Shown here piece by piece: positions 17,686 to 26,280 of a stretch of 64,000 nt of DNA. Both the position numbers and the translations under genes were made by a program. Every line of letters begins with the position of its first letter. Position 1 is the stretch's first letter. The stretch comes from Macondimonas sp045864775 (lineage in GTDB: Bacteria; Pseudomonadota; Gammaproteobacteria; UBA5335): positions 248,001 through 312,000 of the forward strand of contig BTVR01000001.1 in assembly GCA_045864775.1 (NCBI GenBank). Direction: 5' to 3'. The notes beneath the pieces were generated by a model. That model was not told the DNA's origin. It saw only the letters and a list, made by a program, of their open reading frames with translations, and did not search any database.

Positions 17686-18381
17686 TCACAGCGGCAGGAC
17701 GTGCAGGTTTTCCCCATCCAGATGAATCTGGACCGGCTGGCCGCGCTGGGCGGGTTCAAGATCCTCGGCCAGCCGGTAATAGCCGGCAATGGAAATCAGC
17801 TCCGCTTCCAGCGAGCGGCAGAAAATGCGCGCGGCGGGATTGTCGCGCAGGCCCGCGAGCGCGCGACCCCGTAGCGGCCCATAGACATGAATATTGCCTT
17901 CGGCGAGCAGTTCGGCGCCATGACTGACGGATCCGACGACGATGAGGTCGCCCTTGGCGTAAATCTGCTGACCGGAACGCACGGGCTCGGTGACCAGCCG
18001 GGTGGCGGCCGATTTCTCGACCACTTCGGGCCGGGATTCGGGTGGCGGCGCGCGATTTTCGCCGAGAACGCCGAGCCCCATGGTGCGCGCTTCTTCCTCG
18101 CGGGCTGCGCCTGCACCCCGGATGGCGATCGGGACGAGATGCAGCGCGCGCAACGTCGCGACTATCTCCGACAGCTTCCATGCGTCATGGGCGACGGCTT
18201 GTACGTCGAGCACGACTGACGCGCCGCGGAAGAATTCCGGCGCCTGCTCGACGCGCCGCGCCACCTCGGCGCCCAGACCTGCGGGGTCTGCGTCGAAGAT
18301 CTTGAGCACCGTGAAGGTGAAACCGCTTCCCTTGAGTTCGCAGATCAAGGGCCGGGGCGCGGCTGAAGGGGTGCTGGACAT
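17686..18381 (-). CDS. minC: Septum-site inhibitor MinC
   Basis: A 231-residue MinC, the FtsZ-polymerisation antagonist. The N-terminal domain (ELKGSGFTFTVLKIFDAD) and the C-terminal beta-helical MinD-binding domain (SGQQIYAKGDLIVVGSVSHGAELLAEGNIHVYGPLRGRALAG) are both recognisable, joined by a proline-rich linker. It is the first gene of minCDE, with about 50 bases to minD. Confidence 0.95.
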   Translation of the reverse strand: MSSTPSAAPRPLICELKGSGFTFTVLKIFDADPAGLGAEVARRVEQAPEFFRGASVVLDVQAVAHDAWKLSEIVATLRALHLVPIAIRGAGAAREEEARTMGLGVLGENRAPPPESRPEVVEKSAATRLVTEPVRSGQQIYAKGDLIVVGSVSHGAELLAEGNIHVYGPLRGRALAGLRDNPAARIFCRSLEAELISIAGYYRLAEDLEPAQRGQPVQIHLDGENLHVLPL

Positions 18382-18449
18382 GCGGGGCTCCCGGCAACTA
18401 TGTCAGGACAATAACAAAGCCGACGCCCGCCGAATAGCCGCGCGAGCCT

Positions 18450-18773
18450 TCACTGCGGGGCAGCGGCCGCATGGACGCGTCCGAAGTGCCATGCCAACGC
18501 CATGGCGAGCACCAGGGCCCCCAGCGCCACCGCAGCGGTTTCGCCGTTGTAGCCGGGCTGGTAAGGCGCCATGGCGCCCAGCAGCAGACCGCCCCCCAGG
18601 AAATTGGCGAAACCCCACAGCACGTTGGTCACTGGGGATGAGAGCCCGATGCCCGGCGGACGCGCAAACGGGGTCGGGAACGCGCGACCGGCGAGGCCGT
18701 GAACGAAGTGGGGAATGCCATTGGCGAGAAAAACGCCCGCCAGAAACCGCACCAGCAAAAGGCTCCATGCCAC
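18450..18773 (-). CDS. Small membrane protein of unknown function
   Basis: A 107-residue protein with about three hydrophobic segments (LLLVRFLAGVFLANGIPHFV, VTNVLWGFANFLGGGLLLGA, AAVALGALVLAMALAWHFG). I do not recognise a family with certainty. It starts at GTG with AAGGAG eight bases upstream; the next genes on this strand are minC downstream and gpmA upstream. Confidence 0.65.
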   Translation of the reverse strand: MAWSLLLVRFLAGVFLANGIPHFVHGLAGRAFPTPFARPPGIGLSSPVTNVLWGFANFLGGGLLLGAMAPYQPGYNGETAAVALGALVLAMALAWHFGRVHAAAAPQ

Positions 18774-18817
18774 GGGGGTCGCTCCTTGGGTGTTTGGCCT
18801 GTCGATCGCGCCGAGGT

Positions 18818-19507
18818 TCAGGTCAGGATGGATTTGGCCCGGATGTCGATCTTCTCCGGCGTCACGTCCAGATCATAGACGATGGGCACCCCGGTGGGGA
18901 TTTCGAGACCCATGATGTCGGCATCGGAAATACCTTCCAGATCCTTGGTCAGCGCGCGCAGCGAATTGCCGTGCGCCGAGATCAGCACCTGCTTGCCGGC
19001 CGCGAGCTCCGGGCGGATGCGCTGCTCGAAGTAGGGACGCACGCGCTCGCAGGTGTCCTTCAGGCTCTCGCCGTGCGGCGGCGGCGTGTCGTAGCCGCGT
19101 CGCCATTGCTTGAACTGGGCCTCCCCATGGCGCGCCAGCACCTCGTCCTTGTTGAGTCCCTGCAGGTCGCCGTAGTGACGTTCCGCCAGCGCGGTTACAT
19201 GCAGGTAAACTGGAAACTCCTGGGCGGCAGGCTGGTAGGACTCGCGGGGCAGCGTGCCTTCTGCGGGGAGGAAAATGGGCGTTCGGCCGCTGCGGTTCTC
19301 GCGCAGGACGACCTGGAGCGTCGTGATGGCGCGCTGCAGATGAGAGGTGAAGGCGACGTCGAAGGCGCGCTCTGCGAGCAGTTGTCCGGCGCGCGCCGCT
19401 TCGTCCCAGCCGTCGAGTGCCAAAGGGACGTCAACCCAGCCGGTGAATCGGTTCTGTGCGTTCCAGACGGATTTTCCGTGCCGGATCAGGATCAGGCTGG
19501 CCTGCAT
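18818..19507 (-). CDS. gpmA: 2,3-bisphosphoglycerate-dependent phosphoglycerate mutase
   Basis: A 229-residue dPGM that interconverts 3- and 2-phosphoglycerate in glycolysis and gluconeogenesis. The phosphohistidine motif LILIRHGKSVWN, the substrate loop NRFTGWVDVPL, ALAERHYGDLQGLNK and the second catalytic histidine in LISAHGNSLRALTK are all present. The start at MQASLILIRHG is preceded by AAGGA; a 97-codon upstream extension is only open frame. A single gene. Confidence 0.96.
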   Translation of the reverse strand: MQASLILIRHGKSVWNAQNRFTGWVDVPLALDGWDEAARAGQLLAERAFDVAFTSHLQRAITTLQVVLRENRSGRTPIFLPAEGTLPRESYQPAAQEFPVYLHVTALAERHYGDLQGLNKDEVLARHGEAQFKQWRRGYDTPPPHGESLKDTCERVRPYFEQRIRPELAAGKQVLISAHGNSLRALTKDLEGISDADIMGLEIPTGVPIVYDLDVTPEKIDIRAKSILT

Positions 19508-19637
19508 GGGGAGTCCTTTTCGGATGGAATGGAGAGGGCGCTTCAGCGTCATTGTAAGACAGCCGATGGGGTTGCAGAACCCCGCGCTCGGTCGCCGTCG
19601 GGCCCGACGATGATGCATACAAACTCGGAGATCCCCC

Positions 19638-20147
19638 GTGATTCGCTCGAAAACAACGCGTCCTCTGGCCGCCGCCATGGTCAGTGCAGCTTTCGTGTTC
19701 GTGTCGCTGAGCGCGATTTTCCTCGCCAGCATCTTGCAGGCCGATGTTTGTCGGGAATGCGGCGCGCGACTCGACGTCGTGCTGTTCGGCGCCACCATCG
19801 CAGGCCCGACGCTCCCGTTGTGGCCGATTCTGGCTGCGGGACTGCTCTATGCCATCACGTTTCCGAAAAGCTGGGCGCAGTTGGCATGGGCGGCGCTACC
19901 CGTCGGCTTGATGCTGCTGGGCGATGGGTTGCATCACCTTCTGTCGATCTGGGGCGGTGGACTGGTGACGATTCCGCACGGACTTGCGCTGACGTGGGTC
20001 GGTGGCGACGGCGCTCATCTGTCCTGCGGCGGCAACCTGCCGGCGACAGCGGGGCTTGTCGGCGGCGTGGTCTGGCTGGCCAAGCGCACGGTTTTCGACG
20101 CGCTGGTGACCAGACCGAGCGAGCCTACGGTCGATCCTGCTGAATGA
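19638..20147 (+). CDS. Integral membrane protein of unknown function
   Basis: A 169-residue protein with about four hydrophobic segments (AAAMVSAAFVFVSLSAIFLASIL, LPLWPILAAGLLYAITF, LAWAALPVGLMLLGDGLHHLL, and GLVGGVVWLAK) and a CxxC pair (VCRECG) in the first external loop. I recognise no family. It starts at GTG with GGAG eight bases upstream. Its 3' end overlaps the convergent downstream gene by 23 bases. Confidence 0.6.
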   Translation: MIRSKTTRPLAAAMVSAAFVFVSLSAIFLASILQADVCRECGARLDVVLFGATIAGPTLPLWPILAAGLLYAITFPKSWAQLAWAALPVGLMLLGDGLHHLLSIWGGGLVTIPHGLALTWVGGDGAHLSCGGNLPATAGLVGGVVWLAKRTVFDALVTRPSEPTVDPAE

Positions 20148-21186
20148 TGGACTGGTAGCGCGTCCAGGCTTCCTTGGGCGAGCGGTCGGCGCGAAGCAGC
20201 CCGAAATGGGCTTCACGCCCGGCCTCCTCCGGGTTGTCCAGGTACTGATAGAAAAAAATGCCCTTTGCGCCGGCCTCGCGACTGGCCTTGCTCACGGCTT
20301 CCAGATAGTCGGCCTGGAGCCGTTCGGTCCAGGGGGGCGCCTCGGTATGCATGCCGGTCTCGAGGATGACCACGGGGCGTCCCGCGCCGGCGCGTTGCGC
20401 GCGGGCGATTTGATCCTTGATGTTGTCCGTCAGGCTGAGATCGGGAATGAAGCCGACCGGGTAGGTGTGCACGCCGATACTGTCGTAATCGATCAGGCGG
20501 TTCATGCGCGCGATGCCCGACTCGTAGGCGGCCAAGGGCGTGATGCTGATCATGACTTCCGCGCCGGGGGCTTCCCGATGAACGGCGCCGGACAGGACCT
20601 GCATCACCCGGTCCATGAACTCGGGCGTCCAAACCCCGACGCGCCAGCCGATCAGCGCGTGGACGTTGGGGATGTTGAATTCGTTTTCCAGCGCGAAGGT
20701 GTGCACGCGACCGAAAAAATGTCTTGCGGTCGCCTCGGCGTAGGCGCCGAGCGCGGCGAGATATCGTGCTTCGTCCAGATCGCGCGTCCAGGGCGGGGCG
20801 ATGGGGCGGTTGCCGTTGTAGCCCGCGCCCAGCTTGCCGACGACCTTGAGGCCGCGTCGATGGGCCGCGTCGATGATGGGATCGAGGGTCGAGAAGTTCA
20901 GCGCTGCGCCCGGCGTTGGCTGAACGGCATTCCAGGCGAGATCGATGCTGAGCCAGCCGATGCCGGCGTCGGCCATGCGATCGATGTCCGCCGGTGTCAG
21001 GGCGTAGCCCGGCAGGGCGACGTGATAGGCCACCAGGCCCCAGCGAAAATCGCGTGACGAGCGGGGTCCGTCAGGGGCGGGCTGAGCCTGCGACGTCTGG
21101 GTCGCGGCCCAAGTCAGGCACAGACAGGCAGCGACGATCAGCCGGTGCTTGAGGCGTCGCGCTCGGCGAATTTTCAGGTCGATCAT
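20125..21186 (-). CDS. Exported glycoside-hydrolase-like TIM-barrel protein
   Basis: A protein of about 353 residues with an N-terminal signal sequence (HRLIVAACLCLTWAATQTSQA). The rest resembles clan-A glycoside hydrolases: repeated beta-strand/helix units, LSIDLAWNAVQP, the acid/base-type FALENEFNIPN and a late VVILETGMHT with a glutamate where the nucleophile would lie. A specific enzyme family is not assigned; substrates could be plant or self polysaccharides. The start at MIDLKIRRARR is chosen because the signal peptide follows it directly. Confidence 0.6.
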   Translation of the reverse strand: MIDLKIRRARRLKHRLIVAACLCLTWAATQTSQAQPAPDGPRSSRDFRWGLVAYHVALPGYALTPADIDRMADAGIGWLSIDLAWNAVQPTPGAALNFSTLDPIIDAAHRRGLKVVGKLGAGYNGNRPIAPPWTRDLDEARYLAALGAYAEATARHFFGRVHTFALENEFNIPNVHALIGWRVGVWTPEFMDRVMQVLSGAVHREAPGAEVMISITPLAAYESGIARMNRLIDYDSIGVHTYPVGFIPDLSLTDNIKDQIARAQRAGAGRPVVILETGMHTEAPPWTERLQADYLEAVSKASREAGAKGIFFYQYLDNPEEAGREAHFGLLRADRSPKEAWTRYQSIIQQDRP

Positions 21187-21304
21187 GATGCCCCCGGCAC
21201 GAAGCACGGTTCATGCGCCGCGGCTTGGCATGCGAGCGACCGCGGTAGCGGCGTCATGAGCGCTACACCGGATGCGGCCACGGGGGCCGCATCCGGTGGT
21301 GGCA

Positions 21305-22450
21305 TCAAGCCGCGGCCGCCATCAGGTCGGCGTAGCGCTTGAGATGATAGTCGGTGGTGCCGAACTGCGCACAGAACATCGTCAAGCGGCGGAAGTAATG
21401 GCCGATGTCGAGTTCTTCGGTCATGCCGATGCCGCCGTGCATCTGCACCGCCTGCTGGGCGACGAGCCGCGCCTTTTCGCCGACGAACTGTTTGGCCGCC
21501 GAAACCGCCATGCGCCGCGCGACGGGGTCCTTGTCGGTCACCTTCAGACTGGCCATCAGCACCATGGAGCGGCAGGCTTCCACCGCCGTGAACAGGTCAA
21601 CGGCCCGGTGCTGCAGGGCCTGGAACGACCCGATCGGCACGCCGAACTGCTTGCGCGTCTTGAGGTATTCCACCGTCTTGCGCATGGCCGACTGCATGGC
21701 ACCCAGGGCATCGGCGCAGGCCGCGACCGTGGCGTGATCCACGGCCTCGTCGAGCAGCTCGAAACCCGCGCCCTCGCTGCCGATCAGGGCATCCGCGCCG
21801 ACCTCAACCTTGTTCAGGCGAACGTTGCCCGCACAGCCGCCGTCCATGGTGCGGTAGCCCTGGATCTCGACGCCCGGCGCCTTGGCATCGACCAGGAACA
21901 GGGAGATTCCCTGCGTGTCCAGACGATCGCCGCCGGTGCGTGCCGAGACGATGAGCACATCGGCCGAGGCCGCGCCCAGAACCACGGCTTTCTCACCGGA
22001 GATGACATAGCCCGCGCCGCTCTTTTCGGCGCGAGTCTGCACGTCGGCGGGATTGAAGCGGCTTTCGCGCTCGGTGTAGGCCAGGGCCAGCAATTTCTCG
22101 CCGCCGATCAGCGCCGGCAGCAGGGCTTCCTGCTGGGCGGCGCTGCCGCCGCGCGCGATGAGGCCGCCCGCCAGCACCACGGCAGTGAGGTAGGGTTCCA
22201 GCACCATGCCGGTGCCGAAGGCTTCCATCACCTGCACGATGTCGACCATGCCGCCCCCGAGGCCGCCCTGATCTTCGGAGAAGGGAATGCCCAGCCAGCC
22301 CATGTCGGCGAATTGGCGCCAGTGCTCGGGGCTGAAGCCGTTTTCCAGGGCCAGCACTTTCTTGCGGGCATCGAAGCTGTAGTCGTTCCGGATGAACTTG
22401 TCGACCGCGTTGCGAATGAGCTTCTGTTCGTCTGAAAGATTGAAATGCAT
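21305..22450 (-). CDS. Acyl-CoA dehydrogenase-like subunit, apparently without catalytic Glu
   Basis: A 381-residue acyl-CoA dehydrogenase fold protein. FAD and CoA-binding landmarks are visible: GWLGIPFSEDQGGLGGG, YVISGEKAVVLGA and VQMHGGIGMTEELDIGHYFRRL. At the two places where this superfamily carries its catalytic Glu I see none: the helix position reads LLDEAVDHATVA and the C-terminal site has no YEG motif. Together with the adjacent dehydrogenase (12-base gap, same strand) this suggests a heteromeric enzyme in which this subunit is non-catalytic. The substrate is unknown. Confidence 0.85.
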   Translation of the reverse strand: MHFNLSDEQKLIRNAVDKFIRNDYSFDARKKVLALENGFSPEHWRQFADMGWLGIPFSEDQGGLGGGMVDIVQVMEAFGTGMVLEPYLTAVVLAGGLIARGGSAAQQEALLPALIGGEKLLALAYTERESRFNPADVQTRAEKSGAGYVISGEKAVVLGAASADVLIVSARTGGDRLDTQGISLFLVDAKAPGVEIQGYRTMDGGCAGNVRLNKVEVGADALIGSEGAGFELLDEAVDHATVAACADALGAMQSAMRKTVEYLKTRKQFGVPIGSFQALQHRAVDLFTAVEACRSMVLMASLKVTDKDPVARRMAVSAAKQFVGEKARLVAQQAVQMHGGIGMTEELDIGHYFRRLTMFCAQFGTTDYHLKRYADLMAAAA

Positions 22451-22462
22451 CGGGGTGTGTCC

Positions 22463-23644
22463 TTACTTGAAGTTCAGGCCAAGGACCATCTTGGCGATGA
22501 CGTTTTTCTGTACCTCGTCGCTGCCGCCGTAGATGGTGGCGGCGCGCGTGAAGGCATAGCGCATCGTGGTGGCGGCGAATTCGTCCGGGCCGATGCCGTC
22601 GTCCGCTTTCCAGGGCCAGGCGTACTGACCGGACAGTTCCACGCCCAGTTCGGAAAGCTGCTGCTGCACGGCGGTGCCGTCGAGCTTGAGCAGCGAGGAC
22701 TCGGGGCCGGGGGCCTTGCCGGCGGCGGTGGCGGCCAGCGTGCGCAGGTTGGTGTACTCCAGCGCCAGCAGGTTGATCTCGGCCTTGGCCAGCTTCTGGC
22801 GCAGATTCTCGTCGTCCATCAGCGGCTCGCCGTTCGCGCCGTTCTCGCGCGCCATGCGCTTGAGGTTGGCCATGTGCACCTTGCTGTCGGCGACGCCGGC
22901 GATGGTGGTGCGCTCGTGGGTGAGCAGGTATTTGGCCACGGTCCAGCCCTGGCCTTCCTTGCCGACGAGGTTCTTCTTGGGCACCCGCACGTCGGTGAAG
23001 AAGGTTTCGTTGAGGTGGTGCTCGCCGTCGATGGAGACGATCGGACGCACTTCGAGGCCCGGGGTGTCCATGTCGATCAGCAGGAAGGAGATGCCTTCCT
23101 GTTTCTTGCCTTCGGTGCTGGTGCGCACCAGGCAGAAGATGCGATTGGCCCAATGGCCGTAGGTGGTCCAGATCTTGGAGCCGTTGACGATGTAGTCATC
23201 CCCGTCCGAGACGGCCATGGTCTTGAGGCTGGCGAGGTCGGAACCGGCGCCGGGTTCGGAGTAGCCCTGGCACCACCAGTCCTCGCAGTTGCGGATGCGG
23301 GGCAGGTAATAATCCTTCTGTTCCTGGGTGCCGTAGGCCATCAGCACCGGGCCCAGCATGATGATGCCCATGGACAGGCCGATCGGCGCGTTGGCGCGGG
23401 CGCGCTCCATGTCGAAGATGTAGCGCTGGGTGGGCGTCCAGTCGGGACCGCCGTATTCCTTGGGCCAACCCGTCACCAGCCAGCCCTGGGCGTTGAGGAT
23501 GCGCTGCCAGACGACCAGTTCGTCCTTCGAGAGCATGATGCCGAGTTCGGTCTTGCGTTTGAGCTCGGGGGGCAGGTTTGCCGCGAACCAGCTTCGCACC
23601 TCCTGCTGAAAGGCGAGTTCCTCGGGAGAAAAGTCGATGTTCAT
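22463..23644 (-). CDS. Acyl-CoA dehydrogenase, likely catalytic subunit
   Basis: A 393-residue acyl-CoA dehydrogenase. Landmarks are GWPKEYGGPDW, the flavin-binding CQGYSEPGAGSDLASL, YIVNGSKIWTTYGHWA and the C-terminal ATIYGGSDEVQKNVIAK. A glutamate in LLTHERTTIAG aligns with the catalytic Glu position of the isovaleryl/long-chain-CoA dehydrogenase type; the alternative YEG position is Gly. It is followed by the second, apparently non-catalytic subunit, resembling the alpha2-beta2 dehydrogenases used for bulky acyl-CoA substrates such as side chains of cyclic compounds. Confidence 0.9.
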   Translation of the reverse strand: MNIDFSPEELAFQQEVRSWFAANLPPELKRKTELGIMLSKDELVVWQRILNAQGWLVTGWPKEYGGPDWTPTQRYIFDMERARANAPIGLSMGIIMLGPVLMAYGTQEQKDYYLPRIRNCEDWWCQGYSEPGAGSDLASLKTMAVSDGDDYIVNGSKIWTTYGHWANRIFCLVRTSTEGKKQEGISFLLIDMDTPGLEVRPIVSIDGEHHLNETFFTDVRVPKKNLVGKEGQGWTVAKYLLTHERTTIAGVADSKVHMANLKRMARENGANGEPLMDDENLRQKLAKAEINLLALEYTNLRTLAATAAGKAPGPESSLLKLDGTAVQQQLSELGVELSGQYAWPWKADDGIGPDEFAATTMRYAFTRAATIYGGSDEVQKNVIAKMVLGLNFK

Positions 23645-23962
23645 TCGTGCTCCTTGCGGTCAGGGGGAAACACCACCGTTTCATCGAGCGGAGGTGGGGT
23701 GCGCCGACGGTGTTGCCGGGTGATCGTTCGTCGGTAATCGCCCATTCTATCGAAAAGGTGGCGCAGGCGGACATGGGCCCCTGGCGCCGCAGACCGGATC
23801 GGGCGGATGCGAAGTCGGGAGCCGGGCGAGGTCTTCGATGTGCCGATGCCGTCGTTCACCGACGAGGCGAAAGACGCCGTCGGCGGTGGCGCACTCGGAT
23901 ATGCTGGCGACGTGTCCATGAAGCCGGCCGCGGATCCGCCGCCGGAATGACGGGAGTCTGCC
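23645..23962. other. Divergent intergenic region with a possible 47-codon ORF
   Basis: The gap holds the divergent promoters of the acyl-CoA dehydrogenase pair and the guanine deaminase gene; I cannot place them. A plus-strand frame, 23807-23950, would encode 47 residues (EVFDVPMPSFTDEAKDAVGG...) with fair codon use and no clear ribosome-binding site. It may be a gene remnant. Confidence 0.35.
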
Positions 23963-25282
23963 GTGCACCATCCCAGCGCGCATCGCGGCGCCATCCTTTA
24001 CTTCGTTGCCGACCCGGGCGACGGCCACGACCCGGCGGCGTATGTTTACCATGAGGATGGCCTGCTCGTGGTCGATCGCGGGCGCGTCGCGGCCGTCGGC
24101 CCGGCGGCGGCGATGCTGCCGGAGCTGTCGCCATCCATCGCGCTGACCGAGCACATCGACGGCCTCCTCATGCCGGGCTTCGTCGACGCGCACATCCACT
24201 TTCCGCAAACCGACATGATCGCCTCGGCAGGATCCGATCTGCTGGACTGGCTCGCGCGCTACACCTATCCCGCCGAGGGCCGCTTCGGCGATCCCGTTCA
24301 TGCCTGCGCGGTCGCGGAGTTCTTCATCGCCGAACTGCTTGCGAACGGCACGACCACCGCGCAGGTCCTGGGCAGCGTGCACACCGTCTCGGTGGACGCG
24401 GTGTTCGCCGTGGCCGAGGCGCTGAACCTGCGGCTGATCGCCGGCAAGGCGCTGATGGACCGGCACTGTCCGGCCGATGTGCGGGACACCGCCGCCAGCG
24501 GCGAGCGGGACACCCGCGCGCTCATCGAGCGTTGGCATGGTCGGGGGCGGCTGCGCTACGCGATCACGCCGCGCTTTGCGCCGACCTCGACCGAGGCGCA
24601 ACTGGCCAGCGCGGGCCGGCTCGCGGCCGAGTTTCCGGACGTACATGTGCACAGCCACCTCGCGGAGAATCGCGCCGAGATCGCCTGGGCGCGCGAACTG
24701 TTTCCCTGGAGTCGCAGCTACACGGAGGTCTACGATCATTTCGGCCTGCTGAGGCCGCGGGCCGTCTACGCCCATGGCATTCATCTGGACGATCAGGACC
24801 GCCGGCGTCTGGCCGAGAGCGGCACCTGGATCGCTCATGCCCCCACCTCCAACCTGTACCTGGGCAGCGGCCTGTTCGATTTCGCTGCGAGCGATGCCGC
24901 GCAGCTGCGTTACGCGGTGAGTACCGACGTCGGCGCCGGTACGAGCTTCAGCCTGCTGCGCACCCTCGGCGACGCCTACAAGGTGGCGCAACTGCAGGGC
25001 CAACGGCTGTCGCCCCTGCGGGCGTTCTATCTGGCGACACTGGCCGGTGCGCGCGCACTGGACATGGATCACTGCATCGGGACGTTTCGCCCGGGCGCCG
25101 AGGCCGATTTCATCGTGCTCGATCTGGCAGCGACCCCCTTGATCGCGCGGCGCTGCGCGCAGGCGGCGACGCTGTCGGAGCGGCTGCAGATCCTGATGAC
25201 GCTCGGCGATGACCGCTGCATCCGACTGACGCACGTGCTCGGCCGGCCGGTCGCGGGTACGGCCCACGGTGCGCCGTCCTGA
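23963..25282 (+). CDS. guaD: Guanine deaminase
   Basis: A 439-residue amidohydrolase matching guanine deaminase, which converts guanine to xanthine. The metal-binding PGFVDAHIHFPQTDM motif, the HSHLAENRAEI histidine region, YAHGIHLDD and the late STDVGAGTSFSLL aspartate motif are in the right order, with an extra C-terminal beta segment. It starts at GTG with GGAG seven bases upstream. The product xanthine would be a substrate for a molybdenum hydroxylase such as those served by the XdhC/MocA pair at 5.9-7.3 kb. Confidence 0.92.
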   Translation: MHHPSAHRGAILYFVADPGDGHDPAAYVYHEDGLLVVDRGRVAAVGPAAAMLPELSPSIALTEHIDGLLMPGFVDAHIHFPQTDMIASAGSDLLDWLARYTYPAEGRFGDPVHACAVAEFFIAELLANGTTTAQVLGSVHTVSVDAVFAVAEALNLRLIAGKALMDRHCPADVRDTAASGERDTRALIERWHGRGRLRYAITPRFAPTSTEAQLASAGRLAAEFPDVHVHSHLAENRAEIAWARELFPWSRSYTEVYDHFGLLRPRAVYAHGIHLDDQDRRRLAESGTWIAHAPTSNLYLGSGLFDFAASDAAQLRYAVSTDVGAGTSFSLLRTLGDAYKVAQLQGQRLSPLRAFYLATLAGARALDMDHCIGTFRPGAEADFIVLDLAATPLIARRCAQAATLSERLQILMTLGDDRCIRLTHVLGRPVAGTAHGAPS

Positions 25283-25392
25283 GCGGGCGTCCGTGCCAGA
25301 CGAGCCGCAATCCTGCGGATCTCGATAGCGTCGCTTACCCTTCCCAAGGCGGCGCTCCGCCAGCACGGCCTGCAGATGCCGGACCGGGGCGC

Positions 25393-26200
25393 TCAGGCGG
25401 CGCAGTGGGCGCCGACGTGCGCGTCGCACCGGCGTTGCGGATAGACGGCGTAGATCGCATCGGGTTCCGGTGGCGCATGGCGCAGGATCTGGATCAGGCG
25501 GCCGGAGCGCAGATCGTCCGCGGCGATGAACAGGGGCAATATCGCCGAGCCCAAGCCCGCGACGGCGGCATCGCGCATGGCCCCGCCGTTGTTGGCGAGG
25601 ATGCGTTGCTGAGGAGTCAGGACGCGCACGGGCTGATCGGGCTATGCGCCCGGGAAGCGCCAGAGTTGAGGCGCGGACTTCAGGGCATAGCCGATGCCGG
25701 CGTGGCGGGGGACGTCATCGAGCGTCTGCGGCACGCCGTCATGGCGCGCGCAATCCGGACTGCAGCAGACGATGCGCCGGCTCTCCGCCAACCGGGTCGC
25801 AACCAGCAGGGCATCGGGGGGGCAGGCGTGTGATGCGGATGGCGAGGTCATCACCCTCGGCTGCGATGTCCACCATGCCATCGGACAGGTCCGGCGCATG
25901 TTCCAGATGAGGGTGCGCGCGCATGAAGGCGAACAGCATCGGCCCGAGGCGGCGGGTCCCGAAGCTCACCGGCGCGCTGATGCGCAGCAGCCCCATGCCG
26001 TCTGGCACCTGTTCGTCCTGACCGGCAGCGCGTGTCACTTCGTCGCCCTGCTGCATCCGTTCAGCCTGCCGGACGGCCTCGGCGTGGCGGGCGCCGGCGT
26101 CGCGGCGTCGGGCTAGTGGTCGCTTACGCCACAGGCGCCGCGGCTCCGTGTCGCACATCCGCCAAAGCCACGCCTGTGAAGCTGCTGTTCTCACCCAACG
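25393..26200 (-). pseudogene. Decayed LysR-type regulator gene
   Basis: Minus-strand fragments in different frames together spell a LysR regulator. A possible HTH remnant (GENSSFTGVALAD) comes first. The hinge and start of the effector domain (LLRISAPVSFGTRRLGPMLFAFM ... GDDLAIRITRL) follow in another frame. The middle part (LLVATRLAESRRIVCCSPD ... GVPQTLDDVPRH) is in a third frame, and the end (VRVLTPQQRILANNGGAMRDAAVAGLGSAILP) follows an in-frame TAG at 25642. The second shift falls near a run of seven G at 25816-25822. At least two frameshifts, a stop and a degraded DNA-binding region make it non-functional. Confidence 0.8.
26149..26164 (+). promoter_or_regulatory. Candidate NifA operator upstream of the rhodanese gene
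   Basis: TGTCGCACATCCGCCA fits TGT-N10-ACA except for CCA at the end. This is the same deviation as at the nifE promoter, within the same TGTCGCA..CC framework as the perfect nifB site. It lies about 64 bases upstream of the -24/-12 element. Confidence 0.45.
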
Positions 26201-26227
26201 CGCTGCTTTTGTGATGCCTTTTTCCCA

Positions 26228-26243
26228 TGGCACCGGATTTGCT
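26228..26243 (+). promoter_or_regulatory. Sigma-54 promoter of the rhodanese gene
   Basis: TGGCACCGGATTTGCT matches TGGCACG-N4-TTGCW with one mismatch and exact GG-N10-GC spacing. It overlaps an upstream in-frame ATG at 26227, so the real translation start must lie further downstream, consistent with ATG at 26281. Confidence 0.75.
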
Positions 26244-26280
26244 GCCCAAGATCGTGGGCCATTTGCTGAAGAGGTTGACC

